Below, piece after piece: positions 26,592 to 37,203 of a DNA stretch of 64,000 nucleotides. A program made the position numbers and the translations under genes. The stretch comes from Psychrobacter sp. UBA3480 (GTDB lineage: Bacteria > Pseudomonadota > Gammaproteobacteria > Pseudomonadales > Moraxellaceae), in the NCBI RefSeq assembly GCF_002377945.1, contig NZ_DFQV01000033.1:62001-126000 (forward strand), given 5' to 3'. The notes beneath the pieces were generated by a model, which was given only the letters and a program-made list of their open reading frames with translations, was not told where the DNA came from and searched no databases. Each line of letters opens with the position of its first letter. Within the stretch, counting starts at the first letter, position 1.

Positions 26592-26677
26592 TATCGAGAT
26601 AACAAATATTTTTATAAAAGTAATTTGTTATTCGATAGAAGTACTTTACTAACTATCGTTAGTCGATGCAAGTACTT
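26592..26677. promoter_or_regulatory. Operator-rich divergent control region between excisionase-like gene and XRE regulator
   Basis: The intergenic region holds three nested symmetries. A near-perfect inverted repeat lies at 26592-26606 and 26632-26646 (ATCGAGATAACAAAT versus ATTTGTTATTCGAT). The palindrome AAGTACTT occurs twice, 31 bp apart, at 26639-26646 and 26670-26677. The inverted repeat CTAAC-TATC-GTTAG lies between them (26649-26662). This is the layout expected for binding sites of the adjacent XRE-type repressor controlling both directions; binding is inferred. Confidence 0.55.
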
Positions 26678-26701
26678 TTTTAGTCTATTAAGGAATTATT
26701 A

Positions 26702-26926
26702 ATGATTTTATGTAATTTACCAGTGCTACTAGCTGAACGACGTATGAAGGTGGCAGATCTAATAAGGATGACAGGAATTAGTAAGTCGACAGTGCACAAG
26801 ATCTATAACGAACAGACTTCAAGAATAGATTTTGACACTATGGATAAAATTTGTGAGGCACTAGATATTGAAGTAGGTGATTTATTTACTTATGTACCTA
26901 ACGAGTCGCTAGATAAAGAAAAGTAA
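26702..26926 (+). CDS. XRE/Cro-CI-type transcriptional regulator
   Basis: 74 residues made almost entirely of one helix-turn-helix domain: LIRMTGISKSTVHKIYN is the HTH and ICEALDIEVGDLFTYV the typical closing helix of the Cro/CI family. AAGGA precedes the ATG. It is divergent from the excisionase-like gene and integrase, the usual place of a repressor that keeps an integrated element quiet. Confidence 0.88.
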   Translation: MILCNLPVLLAERRMKVADLIRMTGISKSTVHKIYNEQTSRIDFDTMDKICEALDIEVGDLFTYVPNESLDKEK

Positions 26927-27131
26927 ATTAAGTTTGAGAGTGCTTTAGATAGTTTAGGGTAGAGGTCAAAAGTGCTACTCTGAAAGAAAGGCGAAATAGA
27001 TAGCAGGCGCAACTTAGGCACAATTTGGGCACACACGTTTTTTGATGATGTTTGCTGAAAGTGAGAAAAGAGGTAGTTTGGATCGACGTATAGTTTCCTT
27101 TTCCGCTACAGCCCATATTTCACGGACAAAA

Positions 27132-27161
27132 AAAAGCCCCAATCTTAAGATTGGGGCTTTT
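27132..27161 (-). terminator. Terminator downstream of tRNA-Val
   Basis: A 30-nt perfect palindrome (GCCCCAATCTT with AAGATTGGGGC, flanked by A and T runs) lies 7 nt beyond the CCA end of the tRNA. Because of its symmetry it could serve either strand. Confidence 0.85.
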
Positions 27162-27167
27162 CGAATC

Positions 27168-27244
<77 letters not shown>

Positions 27245-27555
27245 ATTTAGGTTGAGCATTTTAGCAAGTTTCCCAGACTTTGCAAGTCTTTTTTAGCTTA
27301 AACCTCTTTTATTATCATAATATCTGCTATTCAGGCTTATATTAGTTATCTGGATATATTTTTATGTATATTTACTAAACATTAAATTTAAAAGGTTTAG
27401 TTTTTATTGTTAATAAATGGGGCAATGCTAATGATTAAACCTTTATAACTGGTATGATATCTCCCTAAACAACGTAATCGTCATGATCATAATGGCTTAA
27501 AGTCAGTCATGCTGACTAAGCGTTAAACAAATATTAAAAACAGTTGGAGAATAAC
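27245..27555. other. Intergenic region between tRNA-Val and GST gene
   Basis: AT-rich DNA containing presumably the tRNA promoter (minus strand) and the promoter of the glutathione-transferase gene. No gene or strong repeat is visible. Confidence 0.5.
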
Positions 27556-28533
27556 ATGGGTCTCTTGGTAGACGGGCAGTGGCAAGACAAGTGGTATGAG
27601 ACAAAAGAGAGTGGCGGCCGCTTTCAGCGTGAAGATGCTGGTTTTAGAAACTGGGTAACGGTAGATGGTAGCGCAGGGCCTGCAGGTATTGAGGGCTTTA
27701 AAGCCGAATCTGACCGCTATCATTTATACGTGTCGCTAGCCTGTCCTTGGGCACACCGTACCCTTATCTATCGCAAGCTTAAAGGCTTAGAAGACATCAT
27801 TCCGCTATCTGTAGTACATCCATATATGGGTGAGTATGGTTGGACGTTTGCAGAAGGTGCAGGCGTCGTTGCTGACCCAGTTATCAATGCAGACTATGCC
27901 TATGAGCTGTATACCAAGGCCAAGCCAGACTATACAGGCCGTGTCACCGTACCTATCTTGTGGGATAAAAAAACAAACACAATCGTGAGTAATGAATCAT
28001 CTGAAATTATCCGCATGTTTAACTCTGCTTTTGATGAGGTTGGTGCGCTAGCAGGTGATTTCGTGCCTTCAGAGTTATTACGAGAAATTGATGATATCAA
28101 TACCTTTGTCTATTCAACTATTAACAATGGCGTGTATAAGACAGGATTCTCTACCACACAAGAGGCTTACGAAGAGGCCGTGATTGAGCTGTTTGCGGCA
28201 TTAGATACACTTGAGATGCGCTTAGCACATCAGCGTTATCTAACAGGTAGCACTATAACTGAGGCCGATTGGCGACTATTTACGACGTTGGTTCGTTTCG
28301 ATGCTGTCTATGTTGGGCACTTTAAATGCAATCTGCGTCGTATCGTTGACTATCCAAACCTTTGGGGCTATCTGCGTGATTTATATCAGGTACCTGGTAT
28401 CGCAGAGACAGTAAATATGAATCATATCAAGCAGCATTATTACACCAGTCATGCCAATATCAATCCCACGCGTATTGTCCCTGCTGGCCCAGTGATTGAT
28501 TTTATTGAGCCCCATGACCGTGCACGTCTATAG
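27556..28533 (+). CDS. yqjG: Glutathionyl-hydroquinone reductase (YqjG/Xi-class GST)
   Basis: 325 residues from ATG 27556, chosen over the TTG 12 nt upstream because GGAGA is placed 5 nt before the ATG. Cys63 in SLACPWAHR is the catalytic cysteine of Xi-class glutathione transferases, which reduce glutathionyl-hydroquinones to hydroquinones in the cytoplasm. GGRFQRE and the C-terminal helical GST domain with EADWRLF also match, and the length is normal. Monocistronic, with a terminator after it. Confidence 0.92.
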   Translation: MGLLVDGQWQDKWYETKESGGRFQREDAGFRNWVTVDGSAGPAGIEGFKAESDRYHLYVSLACPWAHRTLIYRKLKGLEDIIPLSVVHPYMGEYGWTFAEGAGVVADPVINADYAYELYTKAKPDYTGRVTVPILWDKKTNTIVSNESSEIIRMFNSAFDEVGALAGDFVPSELLREIDDINTFVYSTINNGVYKTGFSTTQEAYEEAVIELFAALDTLEMRLAHQRYLTGSTITEADWRLFTTLVRFDAVYVGHFKCNLRRIVDYPNLWGYLRDLYQVPGIAETVNMNHIKQHYYTSHANINPTRIVPAGPVIDFIEPHDRARL

Positions 28534-28556
28534 TTTTATTCATCAAAAAATATTCA

Positions 28557-28595
28557 AAAAAAGCCCCAGCTACTAATAGGTAACTGGGGTTTTTA
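28557..28595. terminator. Bidirectional terminator between GST gene and hemB
   Basis: Hairpin with AAAGCCCCAG and CTGGGGTTTTT arms between two convergent genes; A and T tracts flank both sides. Confidence 0.85.
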
Positions 28596-28621
28596 CATTA
28601 TAAAAGTTAGTGTAATTACTA

Positions 28622-29638
<1,017 letters not shown>

Positions 29639-29802
29639 TTATGATTGTTTTAATAGTTATCATGTTACATGGTTAAAATAATATCGCTATAAGCGGTATT
29701 TTATAGAATCAGCTTATCAAAATCTGTGCTTTATAAGTGGCTTTATATAAAGAGAGCTTGTATAAAGTGAGCCTGCTATAACCAAAAGATGTCAATAAAA
29801 GC

Positions 29803-29835
29803 AAAAAGCCCCACCACATTAAGTCGGTAGGGCTG
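29803..29835 (-). terminator. Terminator of the RND efflux operon
   Basis: On the minus strand AGCCC.ACC pairs with GGT.GGGCT and is followed by TTTTTG, about 60 nt beyond the stop of the outer-membrane channel gene. Confidence 0.8.
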
Positions 29836-29897
29836 ATAGTACGTATCGACTGTCAATGTGATGATAGAGCTACGTCATCAGATCAAGGCTGGGTCAT

Positions 29898-31712
29898 TTA
29901 AGGTTCAACAATCTGGGTCACAGGAACTTGCTCAACACTATTGTTATTGAAGCGAGTCTCTTCAGTGACTATGCCGACAGCGGCATCCTTCTTACCATCG
30001 TCATTCACATCGACGATAGCAGTCGGTTTGAAAGTAGTCGTTTCTACCGCTTGCGACTGCTTAATGGCAACAGCTTCTTGCGGGGTAGTCACACGCGCTG
30101 AACCAGCTGCTTTGATGGCATTTGTCGCTTTGGTTTTTGCACTAGTAGCAGTTCCAGTGACAATCTGCGCCAAGTTGGTGTGCTGCGGTACAGGAATGAC
30201 AGACGGTACATCAAGGTTCGCACCGCCACCAAGTGCTTGGTACAACTCAATCTGGCTAACGATTTTCTGTAGCTCTAAATCTAGGATACCTTGCTGAGTA
30301 GAGAACAGTGAACGCTGCGCGTCAAGTACGTCCAGATAGTTCGAGATACCTGCTTTAAAGCGCGCATCTGCTATCTGATATGTCTGTTCAAAATTATCCT
30401 GCAGACGATACTGCGCCTCTAACTGCTCACCAAGTGTTGCACGTGTAGCAAGTACATCTGATACTTCACGGAATGCCGTCTGAATAGAGCTCTCATAACT
30501 AGCAAGCGTTTGCTCACGTTCGATTTGAGCCACATCGTAATTGGCGTCTAAACGGCCTGCATCAAAGATAGGGACGCTCACGCTAGGTCCAAACGACCAG
30601 CCAACGGCACCATTTTTGAACAAGTCATTTAGGCTGCCGCTACTGACGCCCACACTACTGGTCAAGCTAATAGAAGGGAAGTAAGAGGCACGAGCCACTT
30701 CGATATTCGCACCAGCCGCTTTTAGGTTATATTCTGCCTGTAGCACGTCAGGGCGATAGCGCAGTAATTCACTTGGTAGACCTGCATTGAATATCTGCTG
30801 GCTGGTGATATTACTGACAGCAGGTGTTGGGATAAGCTCGTTTGGAATCGCGCCACCAACCAAGTACTGCAATGCATTGCGTGATTGAAGAACGCTGGTC
30901 TGTGCACGTAATACGGCAAGCTTGGCATTCTCTAATGAGGCAGAAGACTGTAGTGAAGGTAGCTTAGGATCAATACCTGCTTCAAAACGTTTATCCGCGA
31001 TAAATAATGAACGCTCACGACTCTCGACTGTAGCTTCAGCCAGTTTTAATTGCGCTAAGCTGTAGCTTAGATTAGCGTAGCTTTGGGCAATATTACTAAT
31101 CAAGCTGATTTGGGTCGCATCTTTGGCTGCTGTCGTCGCCAAGAAATTCTGCAATGCTTGATCTTTTAAGCTTGAGATTTTACCCCAAAAGTCGAGCTCA
31201 TAATTGGCAAGACCTAAGTTAACGCTGTAGCTACTATTAGCGTTTCGATCAGTACGATTCTGTGCTGAACGAGTATAACCAGCACTGCCGTTGATAGCGG
31301 GCAAGTCATTAATATCGGTAATCTGATACTGTGCACGTGCTTTTTCAATGGCTAGGCGCGCACTCTCAAAGTCTTTGTTATTTTCAAGACCGAGAGCAAT
31401 CAGACCTTTTAGGCGCTCATCGCTATAAAAATTCTGCCAGCGTTGACTGGCAATGCTTGCTTGGTCAGCACTACTGACAGTCTCTTTATCAAATGCACCG
31501 TAAGATTGCTGCATAGGAATATTTGGCTCTGCTAGCACAGGACGCATATCCGCTTTTGGAATGGTGTTACAAGCGGCCATGCTGATTGCCAATGCAGTCA
31601 GCCCTAACAGACGGCCACTGTTTTTGCGCAAACGAGATAGTGCTGGCTGCGCATCAATAGCTGTAATAGCTACCGATGACGAGTTAGTGATAGATGTTTT
31701 TTGAGCACTCAT
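29898..31712 (-). CDS. RND efflux outer-membrane channel lipoprotein (NodT/OprM family)
   Basis: 604 residues. The N-terminus has a cytoplasmic lead of ~35 residues, then a hydrophobic stretch ending in a lipobox-like SMAAC (Cys ~48). Two outer-membrane-efflux repeats follow, with the family signatures NYELDFWGK and LLRYRPDVLQAE. The C-terminal ~120 residues after the second repeat are an unusual Ala/Thr/Val-rich tail. It forms the TolC-like exit duct for the pump encoded just upstream; its start overlaps the pump stop by 4 nt. Confidence 0.93.
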   Translation of the reverse strand: MSAQKTSITNSSSVAITAIDAQPALSRLRKNSGRLLGLTALAISMAACNTIPKADMRPVLAEPNIPMQQSYGAFDKETVSSADQASIASQRWQNFYSDERLKGLIALGLENNKDFESARLAIEKARAQYQITDINDLPAINGSAGYTRSAQNRTDRNANSSYSVNLGLANYELDFWGKISSLKDQALQNFLATTAAKDATQISLISNIAQSYANLSYSLAQLKLAEATVESRERSLFIADKRFEAGIDPKLPSLQSSASLENAKLAVLRAQTSVLQSRNALQYLVGGAIPNELIPTPAVSNITSQQIFNAGLPSELLRYRPDVLQAEYNLKAAGANIEVARASYFPSISLTSSVGVSSGSLNDLFKNGAVGWSFGPSVSVPIFDAGRLDANYDVAQIEREQTLASYESSIQTAFREVSDVLATRATLGEQLEAQYRLQDNFEQTYQIADARFKAGISNYLDVLDAQRSLFSTQQGILDLELQKIVSQIELYQALGGGANLDVPSVIPVPQHTNLAQIVTGTATSAKTKATNAIKAAGSARVTTPQEAVAIKQSQAVETTTFKPTAIVDVNDDGKKDAAVGIVTEETRFNNNSVEQVPVTQIVEP

Positions 31713-34700
31713 TGTGTATTGTCTCCAAGACTTGCAGGCTGATAACTCTCAGAAGGTGTTGGGTTATGCGAGTTAGGCGTACCATTGCCACCATCTTTAT
31801 CATTGGGTGTGTTGTTCTCATATTTATGCGGGAACGCACTACGCACCCAGATATAGAACATTGGGATAAAGAAGATACCTAAGAGGGTTGCTGTGATTAC
31901 CCCACCAACAACACTAGTACCAATAGCATTTTGACTGCCTGAACCTGGCCCATTCGCCAAGAATAATGGCACAACACCCAGACCAAAGGCAAGTGAGGTC
32001 ATGATAATCGGACGCAAACGCTGGCGTGCTGCGGTCATGACGGCCTCTCTGAGACTGTAACCTTCCTCTTGGTGTTCTTTCGCAAATTCAATAATCAAAA
32101 TGGCGTTTTTGGCGGATAGACCAACGACAGTCAGTAGACCAACTTGCAAGTAGATATCATTGGCAAAACCACGTAGCCAGGTAAATATCACTGCACCCAA
32201 TACCCCAAGTGGAATCACTAGTAGCACAGAGACAGGAATAGACCAGCTCTCATACAACGCTGCCAAACATAAGAATACAACTAGGATTGAAAGCGCATAG
32301 AGCATCGGCGCTTGGGCACCTGATTTTTGCTCTTCCAATGACATGCCTGTCCACTCATAACTGATACCTTCAGGTAACTTGTCTATCATCGCTTCCATCG
32401 AGCTCATTGCTTCACCAGTACTTAGTCCTGGTGCGGCGCTACCTTGGATGTTCATGGACGGTAGGCTGTTGTAACGAGTAAGACGCGGTGAGCCTGACTG
32501 CCACTCACTACTAGAGAATGCATCGAACGAAATCATATCGTTCATGTCATTTCTTACATACCATTTACCAATATCATCAGGGTTGGTACGGCTGCTGGCT
32601 TCACCTTGTACATAGACGCGTTTGATACGGCCACGATCGATAAAGTCGTTAACGTAGCTTGAGCCCCACGCTGTTGAAATGACACTATTGATATTGCTTA
32701 GTGACAGGCCATAAGCCGCCGCTTGTTCTTGATTGATGTTTACTTTAAGTTGTGGCGAATCTTCTTGACCGTTAGGACGTACACCAGCTACTTGGTCGTT
32801 CTGTGCAGCCATACCTAAGAGCATATTTCGAGCTTCAAGTAGCCCATCATGTCCGAGGTTGCCACTGTCCTGAATCATTAAGTCAAAACCACTGGCATTA
32901 CCAAGCTCGGTAATTGCTGGTGGTACGATGGCAAATACTTGTGCTTCGTTTAGCTGAGTAAAGAAGTACCCCATCGCTCGACCAGCGACAGCCTGAGCGG
33001 TATTTTCATCGCCCGAGCGTTCCTCCCAGTCTGATAAGCGCACAAACGCTAGACCCATATTCTGACCTTGACCTGCAAAACTAAAGCCTGCAATGGTAAA
33101 GACCGAAGCGATATTATCAGTTTCTTGGGTATCGTAATAGTTTCTAACTTTATCCAATACGTCTTGCGTCTCATCTAACGTAGAGCCAGCCGGAAGCTGA
33201 ACCAAGGTAAACATAATGCCTTGATCTTCTTCTGGTAAAAACGAGCCTGGAATACGTAAGAATACGACCGCCATGATACCGATAATGGCTGCGTAGCCAA
33301 TCATGTATAACCATTTAAAACGAATACTTTTGCCGACAAAGTTTTCGTACGAACGGCTAAGTTTGAAGAAGCCGCGGTTGAACCAACCGAAGAAGCCTTT
33401 TTGCTTTTCGGTACTGCCTTTTTCATGACTTTTGCCACGTTTTAGCAAGGTCACACATAGGGCAGGGGTGAATACAAGCGCGACCATGGCAGAGAGCACC
33501 ATGCTGGTAATCAGCGTAATAGAGAACTGACGATAAATCACACCTGTTGAGCCACCAAAGAAGGCCATCGGTACGAATACTGCAGACAAGATAAGCGCAA
33601 TACCAATAACGATTTTACTGATTTCACCCATCGACTGGATAGTTGCATCTTTGATAGAGATGTGAGGATCTTCTTCTAGTATTCGCTCGACGTTCTCTAC
33701 GACGACGATCGCATCATCGACCAACAGACCGATGGACAATACCATGGCAAACATGGTCAAGACGTTGATACTAAAGCCTGCAATATACAACACTGCAAAG
33801 GTACCCAAGAGTACGACAGGTACGGCAAGGGTCGGGATAATGGTGGCACGCCAGTTCTGTAAGAAAATGAACATAACGATAAATACCAACACAATCGCTT
33901 CAATGAGGGTCATAACGACTTGTTCGATAGACAAGCGTACAAATGGTGTGGTGTCATACGGAACGACTGAGGCTAGACCAATTGGGAAGTTTTTTTCCAG
34001 CTCAGCCATACGTGCGCCGACGGCTTCACGAGTCTCAAGGGCGTTTGCGCCACCAGCGAGTGAAATACCTAAACCGGCTGCTTCTTGACCATTGTAGAGA
34101 GAGACAACGCTATAGTTTTCACTGCCAATCTCGACATCTGCCACATCGCCTAAGCGCACTTGTGCGCCTGAGGTATCTGTTTTTAGTAGAATGTTTTTAA
34201 ATTCTTCAGGCGTTTGAAGATAGCTTTGTACAGTAACAGTGGCGTTGATAACTTGTTTGTCTGTGTCGGCAGGTGCTTGACCCAATTGACCAGCAGATAC
34301 CTGAGCATTCTGTGCTCGTATCGCATTGACGACATCTGAAGGTATCATGTTGTAGCTACGTAGGCGTGATGGGTCTAACCAAACACGCATCGCATAGGTA
34401 GAGCCAAAGACTTGAACTTCACCCACACCCTCTACACGACTGATCGAATCGACGACATTAGAGTTAATATAATCGGCAATATCTGCCCGATCCATGGTGC
34501 CATCTTCAGAAATAAATGCTTGCACCATCAAAAAGCTGCTAGACGATTTATTGACGTTGACACCTTGACGCTGAACAGACTCAGGCAAGGAGCTCATCGC
34601 TGCTTGCAGTTTGTTCTGTACTTGTACTTGAGCTGTGTCAGGATCTGTGCCGTTTTCAAAGGTAAGCGTCACTGAAGCGCTACCATTTGACGAGCTCGAT

Positions 34701-34939
34701 GACGACATATACATCAGACCATCTAGGCCTTTCATACGCTGCTCAATGATCTGTACCACTGAGTTTTCTACGGTTTGCGCATTGGCACCAGGATAGCTTG
34801 CACTGACTGAAATCGTTGGTGGTGCGATACGTGGATATTGTTCAATCGGTAGATTAAGAACGGATATCACCCCGATGAGCATGACCAAAACAGCCAGCAC
34901 CCATGCAAAAATAGGGCGATTAATAAAAAAACGTGACAT
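31709..34939 (-). CDS. RND multidrug efflux pump permease (AcrB/MexB/AdeJ type, HAE1)
   Basis: 1076 residues, normal for HAE1 pumps. It begins MSRFFINRPIFAWVLAVL, and VLSIGLLVDDAIVVVENVER contains the paired Asp of the proton relay in TM4. Large periplasmic loops follow TM1 and TM7, and GLSAKNAILIIEFAK is in TM10. It drives proton-coupled drug export as a trimer in the inner membrane. It is the middle gene of an adaptor-pump-channel operon, 34 nt after the adaptor. The charged Gly/Asn-rich tail after TM12 is a little longer than usual. Confidence 0.96.
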   Translation of the reverse strand: MSRFFINRPIFAWVLAVLVMLIGVISVLNLPIEQYPRIAPPTISVSASYPGANAQTVENSVVQIIEQRMKGLDGLMYMSSSSSSNGSASVTLTFENGTDPDTAQVQVQNKLQAAMSSLPESVQRQGVNVNKSSSSFLMVQAFISEDGTMDRADIADYINSNVVDSISRVEGVGEVQVFGSTYAMRVWLDPSRLRSYNMIPSDVVNAIRAQNAQVSAGQLGQAPADTDKQVINATVTVQSYLQTPEEFKNILLKTDTSGAQVRLGDVADVEIGSENYSVVSLYNGQEAAGLGISLAGGANALETREAVGARMAELEKNFPIGLASVVPYDTTPFVRLSIEQVVMTLIEAIVLVFIVMFIFLQNWRATIIPTLAVPVVLLGTFAVLYIAGFSINVLTMFAMVLSIGLLVDDAIVVVENVERILEEDPHISIKDATIQSMGEISKIVIGIALILSAVFVPMAFFGGSTGVIYRQFSITLITSMVLSAMVALVFTPALCVTLLKRGKSHEKGSTEKQKGFFGWFNRGFFKLSRSYENFVGKSIRFKWLYMIGYAAIIGIMAVVFLRIPGSFLPEEDQGIMFTLVQLPAGSTLDETQDVLDKVRNYYDTQETDNIASVFTIAGFSFAGQGQNMGLAFVRLSDWEERSGDENTAQAVAGRAMGYFFTQLNEAQVFAIVPPAITELGNASGFDLMIQDSGNLGHDGLLEARNMLLGMAAQNDQVAGVRPNGQEDSPQLKVNINQEQAAAYGLSLSNINSVISTAWGSSYVNDFIDRGRIKRVYVQGEASSRTNPDDIGKWYVRNDMNDMISFDAFSSSEWQSGSPRLTRYNSLPSMNIQGSAAPGLSTGEAMSSMEAMIDKLPEGISYEWTGMSLEEQKSGAQAPMLYALSILVVFLCLAALYESWSIPVSVLLVIPLGVLGAVIFTWLRGFANDIYLQVGLLTVVGLSAKNAILIIEFAKEHQEEGYSLREAVMTAARQRLRPIIMTSLAFGLGVVPLFLANGPGSGSQNAIGTSVVGGVITATLLGIFFIPMFYIWVRSAFPHKYENNTPNDKDGGNGTPNSHNPTPSESYQPASLGDNTQ

Positions 34940-34973
34940 AGTGTATCCCTAAGTCTTCCTGTCTTGAATGGAA

Positions 34974-36392
34974 TTAGTTGGCAGCGGCTTCTGTTGGTTT
35001 TTTGGTAGAAGTCTCATCGCCAGCTGGCTCTTTATCCATCGTTTTTGCGGCTTGCTGCGGCGTTTTGGTATTAGGCGCATTCTTTGCAGCAGCTGGTGCT
35101 GGATTTGCACTTTCTAGTGGTTTGGCGACCACCTCTTGGTCAGGCTTGACCTTAGCACCGCCAATTACAACCACTTTGTCACCCGCTTTCAAGCCTTCAG
35201 TAACGACCCATTGTCCATCGTAAGTACCATTAATGGTGACCGGACGTACTTGGATTTTGTTATTTTCGTCAACGATATAGACTTGCGTCTCACTCTTAGG
35301 CGTACGAGTGACCGCACTTTGCGGGACAAGGGCTGCGTTGGTAATAACACTCTGTGTCAAACGTGCCGTGACATACATACCTGGTAGCAGGATGTTATTG
35401 CTGTTTGGGAAAATAGCACGCAAGGTGACAGCGCCTGTTGACTCGTCAACTTTGGCTTCAGACAGTGCAAGCTTACCGCGTACTGGATAGACAGAACCAT
35501 CTTCTAGTACCAATTCAACTGAGTTCATACCTGGCTGAGCAGTACCATCTGCTATCTGCTGACGAAGCTTTAGCAACTCAGAAGAAGACTGGCTAATATC
35601 AACGTAGATAGGGTCTAAGCGTGAAATAGTCACCAATGGATCTGCTTGGCCAGCACTGACCAGAGTACCAGCAGTAACGCTAGAGCGATCAGTACGGCCA
35701 GTAAGCGGTGCGCGTACGATTGTACGGTTTAGATCTAATGTACTGGCCTCTAAACCTGCTTTTGCAGTCTGGATGCCTGCTTTTGCACTCTCAATACCTG
35801 CTTGAGTTTGACCGACAGCGGCGGCGGCACTTTGTACTGCTGCTTGTGCTGTACGTACGGCTGTTTGTGCTTGATCGTACTGCTGCTTTGAGATGGCATC
35901 AATACTGACCAGACCCTGCAGACGTTGTAAGTCATTTTGCGCTTGTGCTAATGACGCTTGACGGCTGACCAATTCAGCTTTTGCATTGGCATTGTTTGCC
36001 ACAGCAGTTTGATAGTTAGCTTGTGACTGCTGTACGGCGGCTTGGCCACTCGTTACAGATGAGGCATAGTTGTCGGTGTTGATACGATACAGTGGCTGAC
36101 CTTTTTTGACGTTGCTTCCTTCACGGAATAGTACTTCGTCAATCACGCCGTTGACCTGCGGGCGGACGTCAGCAGTTTGATAAGCTGCAGTACGACCAGA
36201 AAAAGTTTGTACTTGAGGGACGGTATCGAGAGTGACTGTCTGAACGTTGACAACCGCAGGCGGCATTTGCTGCTGTGCAGCTTGCTCACCAGCGGCGTCC
36301 TCGTTGTTGTCACAGCCAACCAGTACAGCTCCAGATAGTACAGATGCTATTACAAGCGAAAGATAAGAGTGCTTCATCAATGTCCTCGGCAA
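34974..36392 (-). CDS. RND efflux periplasmic adaptor lipoprotein (AcrA/AdeI type)
   Basis: 472 residues. An N-terminal lipoprotein signal ends in VLVGC (Cys27). Lipoyl half-motifs flank a long alpha-helical hairpin rich in Ala and Gln (~95-215), then beta-barrel and membrane-proximal domains, and an Ala/Pro/Lys-rich tail. It bridges pump and outer-membrane channel. It is the first gene of the operon; no repressor gene is adjacent, unlike many acr/ade loci. Confidence 0.95.
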   Translation of the reverse strand: MPRTLMKHSYLSLVIASVLSGAVLVGCDNNEDAAGEQAAQQQMPPAVVNVQTVTLDTVPQVQTFSGRTAAYQTADVRPQVNGVIDEVLFREGSNVKKGQPLYRINTDNYASSVTSGQAAVQQSQANYQTAVANNANAKAELVSRQASLAQAQNDLQRLQGLVSIDAISKQQYDQAQTAVRTAQAAVQSAAAAVGQTQAGIESAKAGIQTAKAGLEASTLDLNRTIVRAPLTGRTDRSSVTAGTLVSAGQADPLVTISRLDPIYVDISQSSSELLKLRQQIADGTAQPGMNSVELVLEDGSVYPVRGKLALSEAKVDESTGAVTLRAIFPNSNNILLPGMYVTARLTQSVITNAALVPQSAVTRTPKSETQVYIVDENNKIQVRPVTINGTYDGQWVVTEGLKAGDKVVVIGGAKVKPDQEVVAKPLESANPAPAAAKNAPNTKTPQQAAKTMDKEPAGDETSTKKPTEAAAN

Positions 36393-37203
36393 TATATATA
36401 AATAGTGACAGTATAAAAATCGATCAATAAGTTTGGCGTACTGAATATAAGGGTCTTGCTAATGCTAAATAACTTGCTAATGCTGAAGAAAGAGAATAAA
36501 TAGCCTAAGCTAGTATTATTTATTCCAGTTTCAGATTATTCCGTCAGTGAAATATGACTAATAGAAAGTCTGACATCGATATGGATTAAGTATCGAAAGA
36601 ATTATTTAGCATTAACTGTTTAAGCAAACCACAGAATGGATTAATAAATTTAATGAGTCATTATAAACTATTGGGGTAACCCCACAGTCAAGTAGTTTGC
36701 GATACAAGCTGGACCGAAAAGCGGTAATATTACAGTTTACGAATTAATAGATTACCGTCATAGTAAGCGTCGTCTCTATTAACAGCTAATAGAACCATGC
36801 ACAACCTAGTATCAAAATATATTGTAAACTTTTGTTATAAATCTAAAACCCTATAGTAACTAAGGTTTTTAAACGATAGAAAATCGACTTTGTCAACAAA
36901 ATGACAATTTTAGCAACCCCTAATTACAGTCATAAAAAATAACTATCAGTATCTCTCTACCAAGCGTTGTCAAACTTTAACCGACTGCCAAAAAGCCTTA
37001 TACGATTATAGTACTGCAAGGATGTATGAAACTTAAAGAAAGGTAACGATTTGGCTGACATGCTAGTTTTTAAGAGGGTAGTTTTTAATTTATGGGCTTT
37101 TATTTATCAATTGCTAAAGAAATTGATAAAAATCCATGCTAAAAAATTCTGTCAAAAAAAGAGTCGTCTTAATCAGTTAATAACACAGACGACTCAGTTT
37201 TAA
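36393..37203. other. Long gene-free region upstream of the RND operon
   Basis: About 810 bp with no gene I can support on either strand. It contains the odd inverted repeat TGGGGT-A-ACCCCA at 36672-36684, a possible regulator site for the efflux operon, and several AT-rich promoter-like stretches. The ispB terminator closes its right end. Confidence 0.55.
37154..37195 (-). terminator. Terminator of ispB
   Basis: Minus-strand stem GAGTCGTCT/AGACGACTC followed by seven T residues, shortly after the ispB stop. Confidence 0.9.

Noticed and set aside
33732..34088. Open frame on the plus strand inside the RND pump gene (and similar ones at 34412-34675, 34978-35223, 37859-38164)
   Set aside because: Antisense shadows of well-identified genes, no ribosome-binding site and low-complexity, non-family protein.
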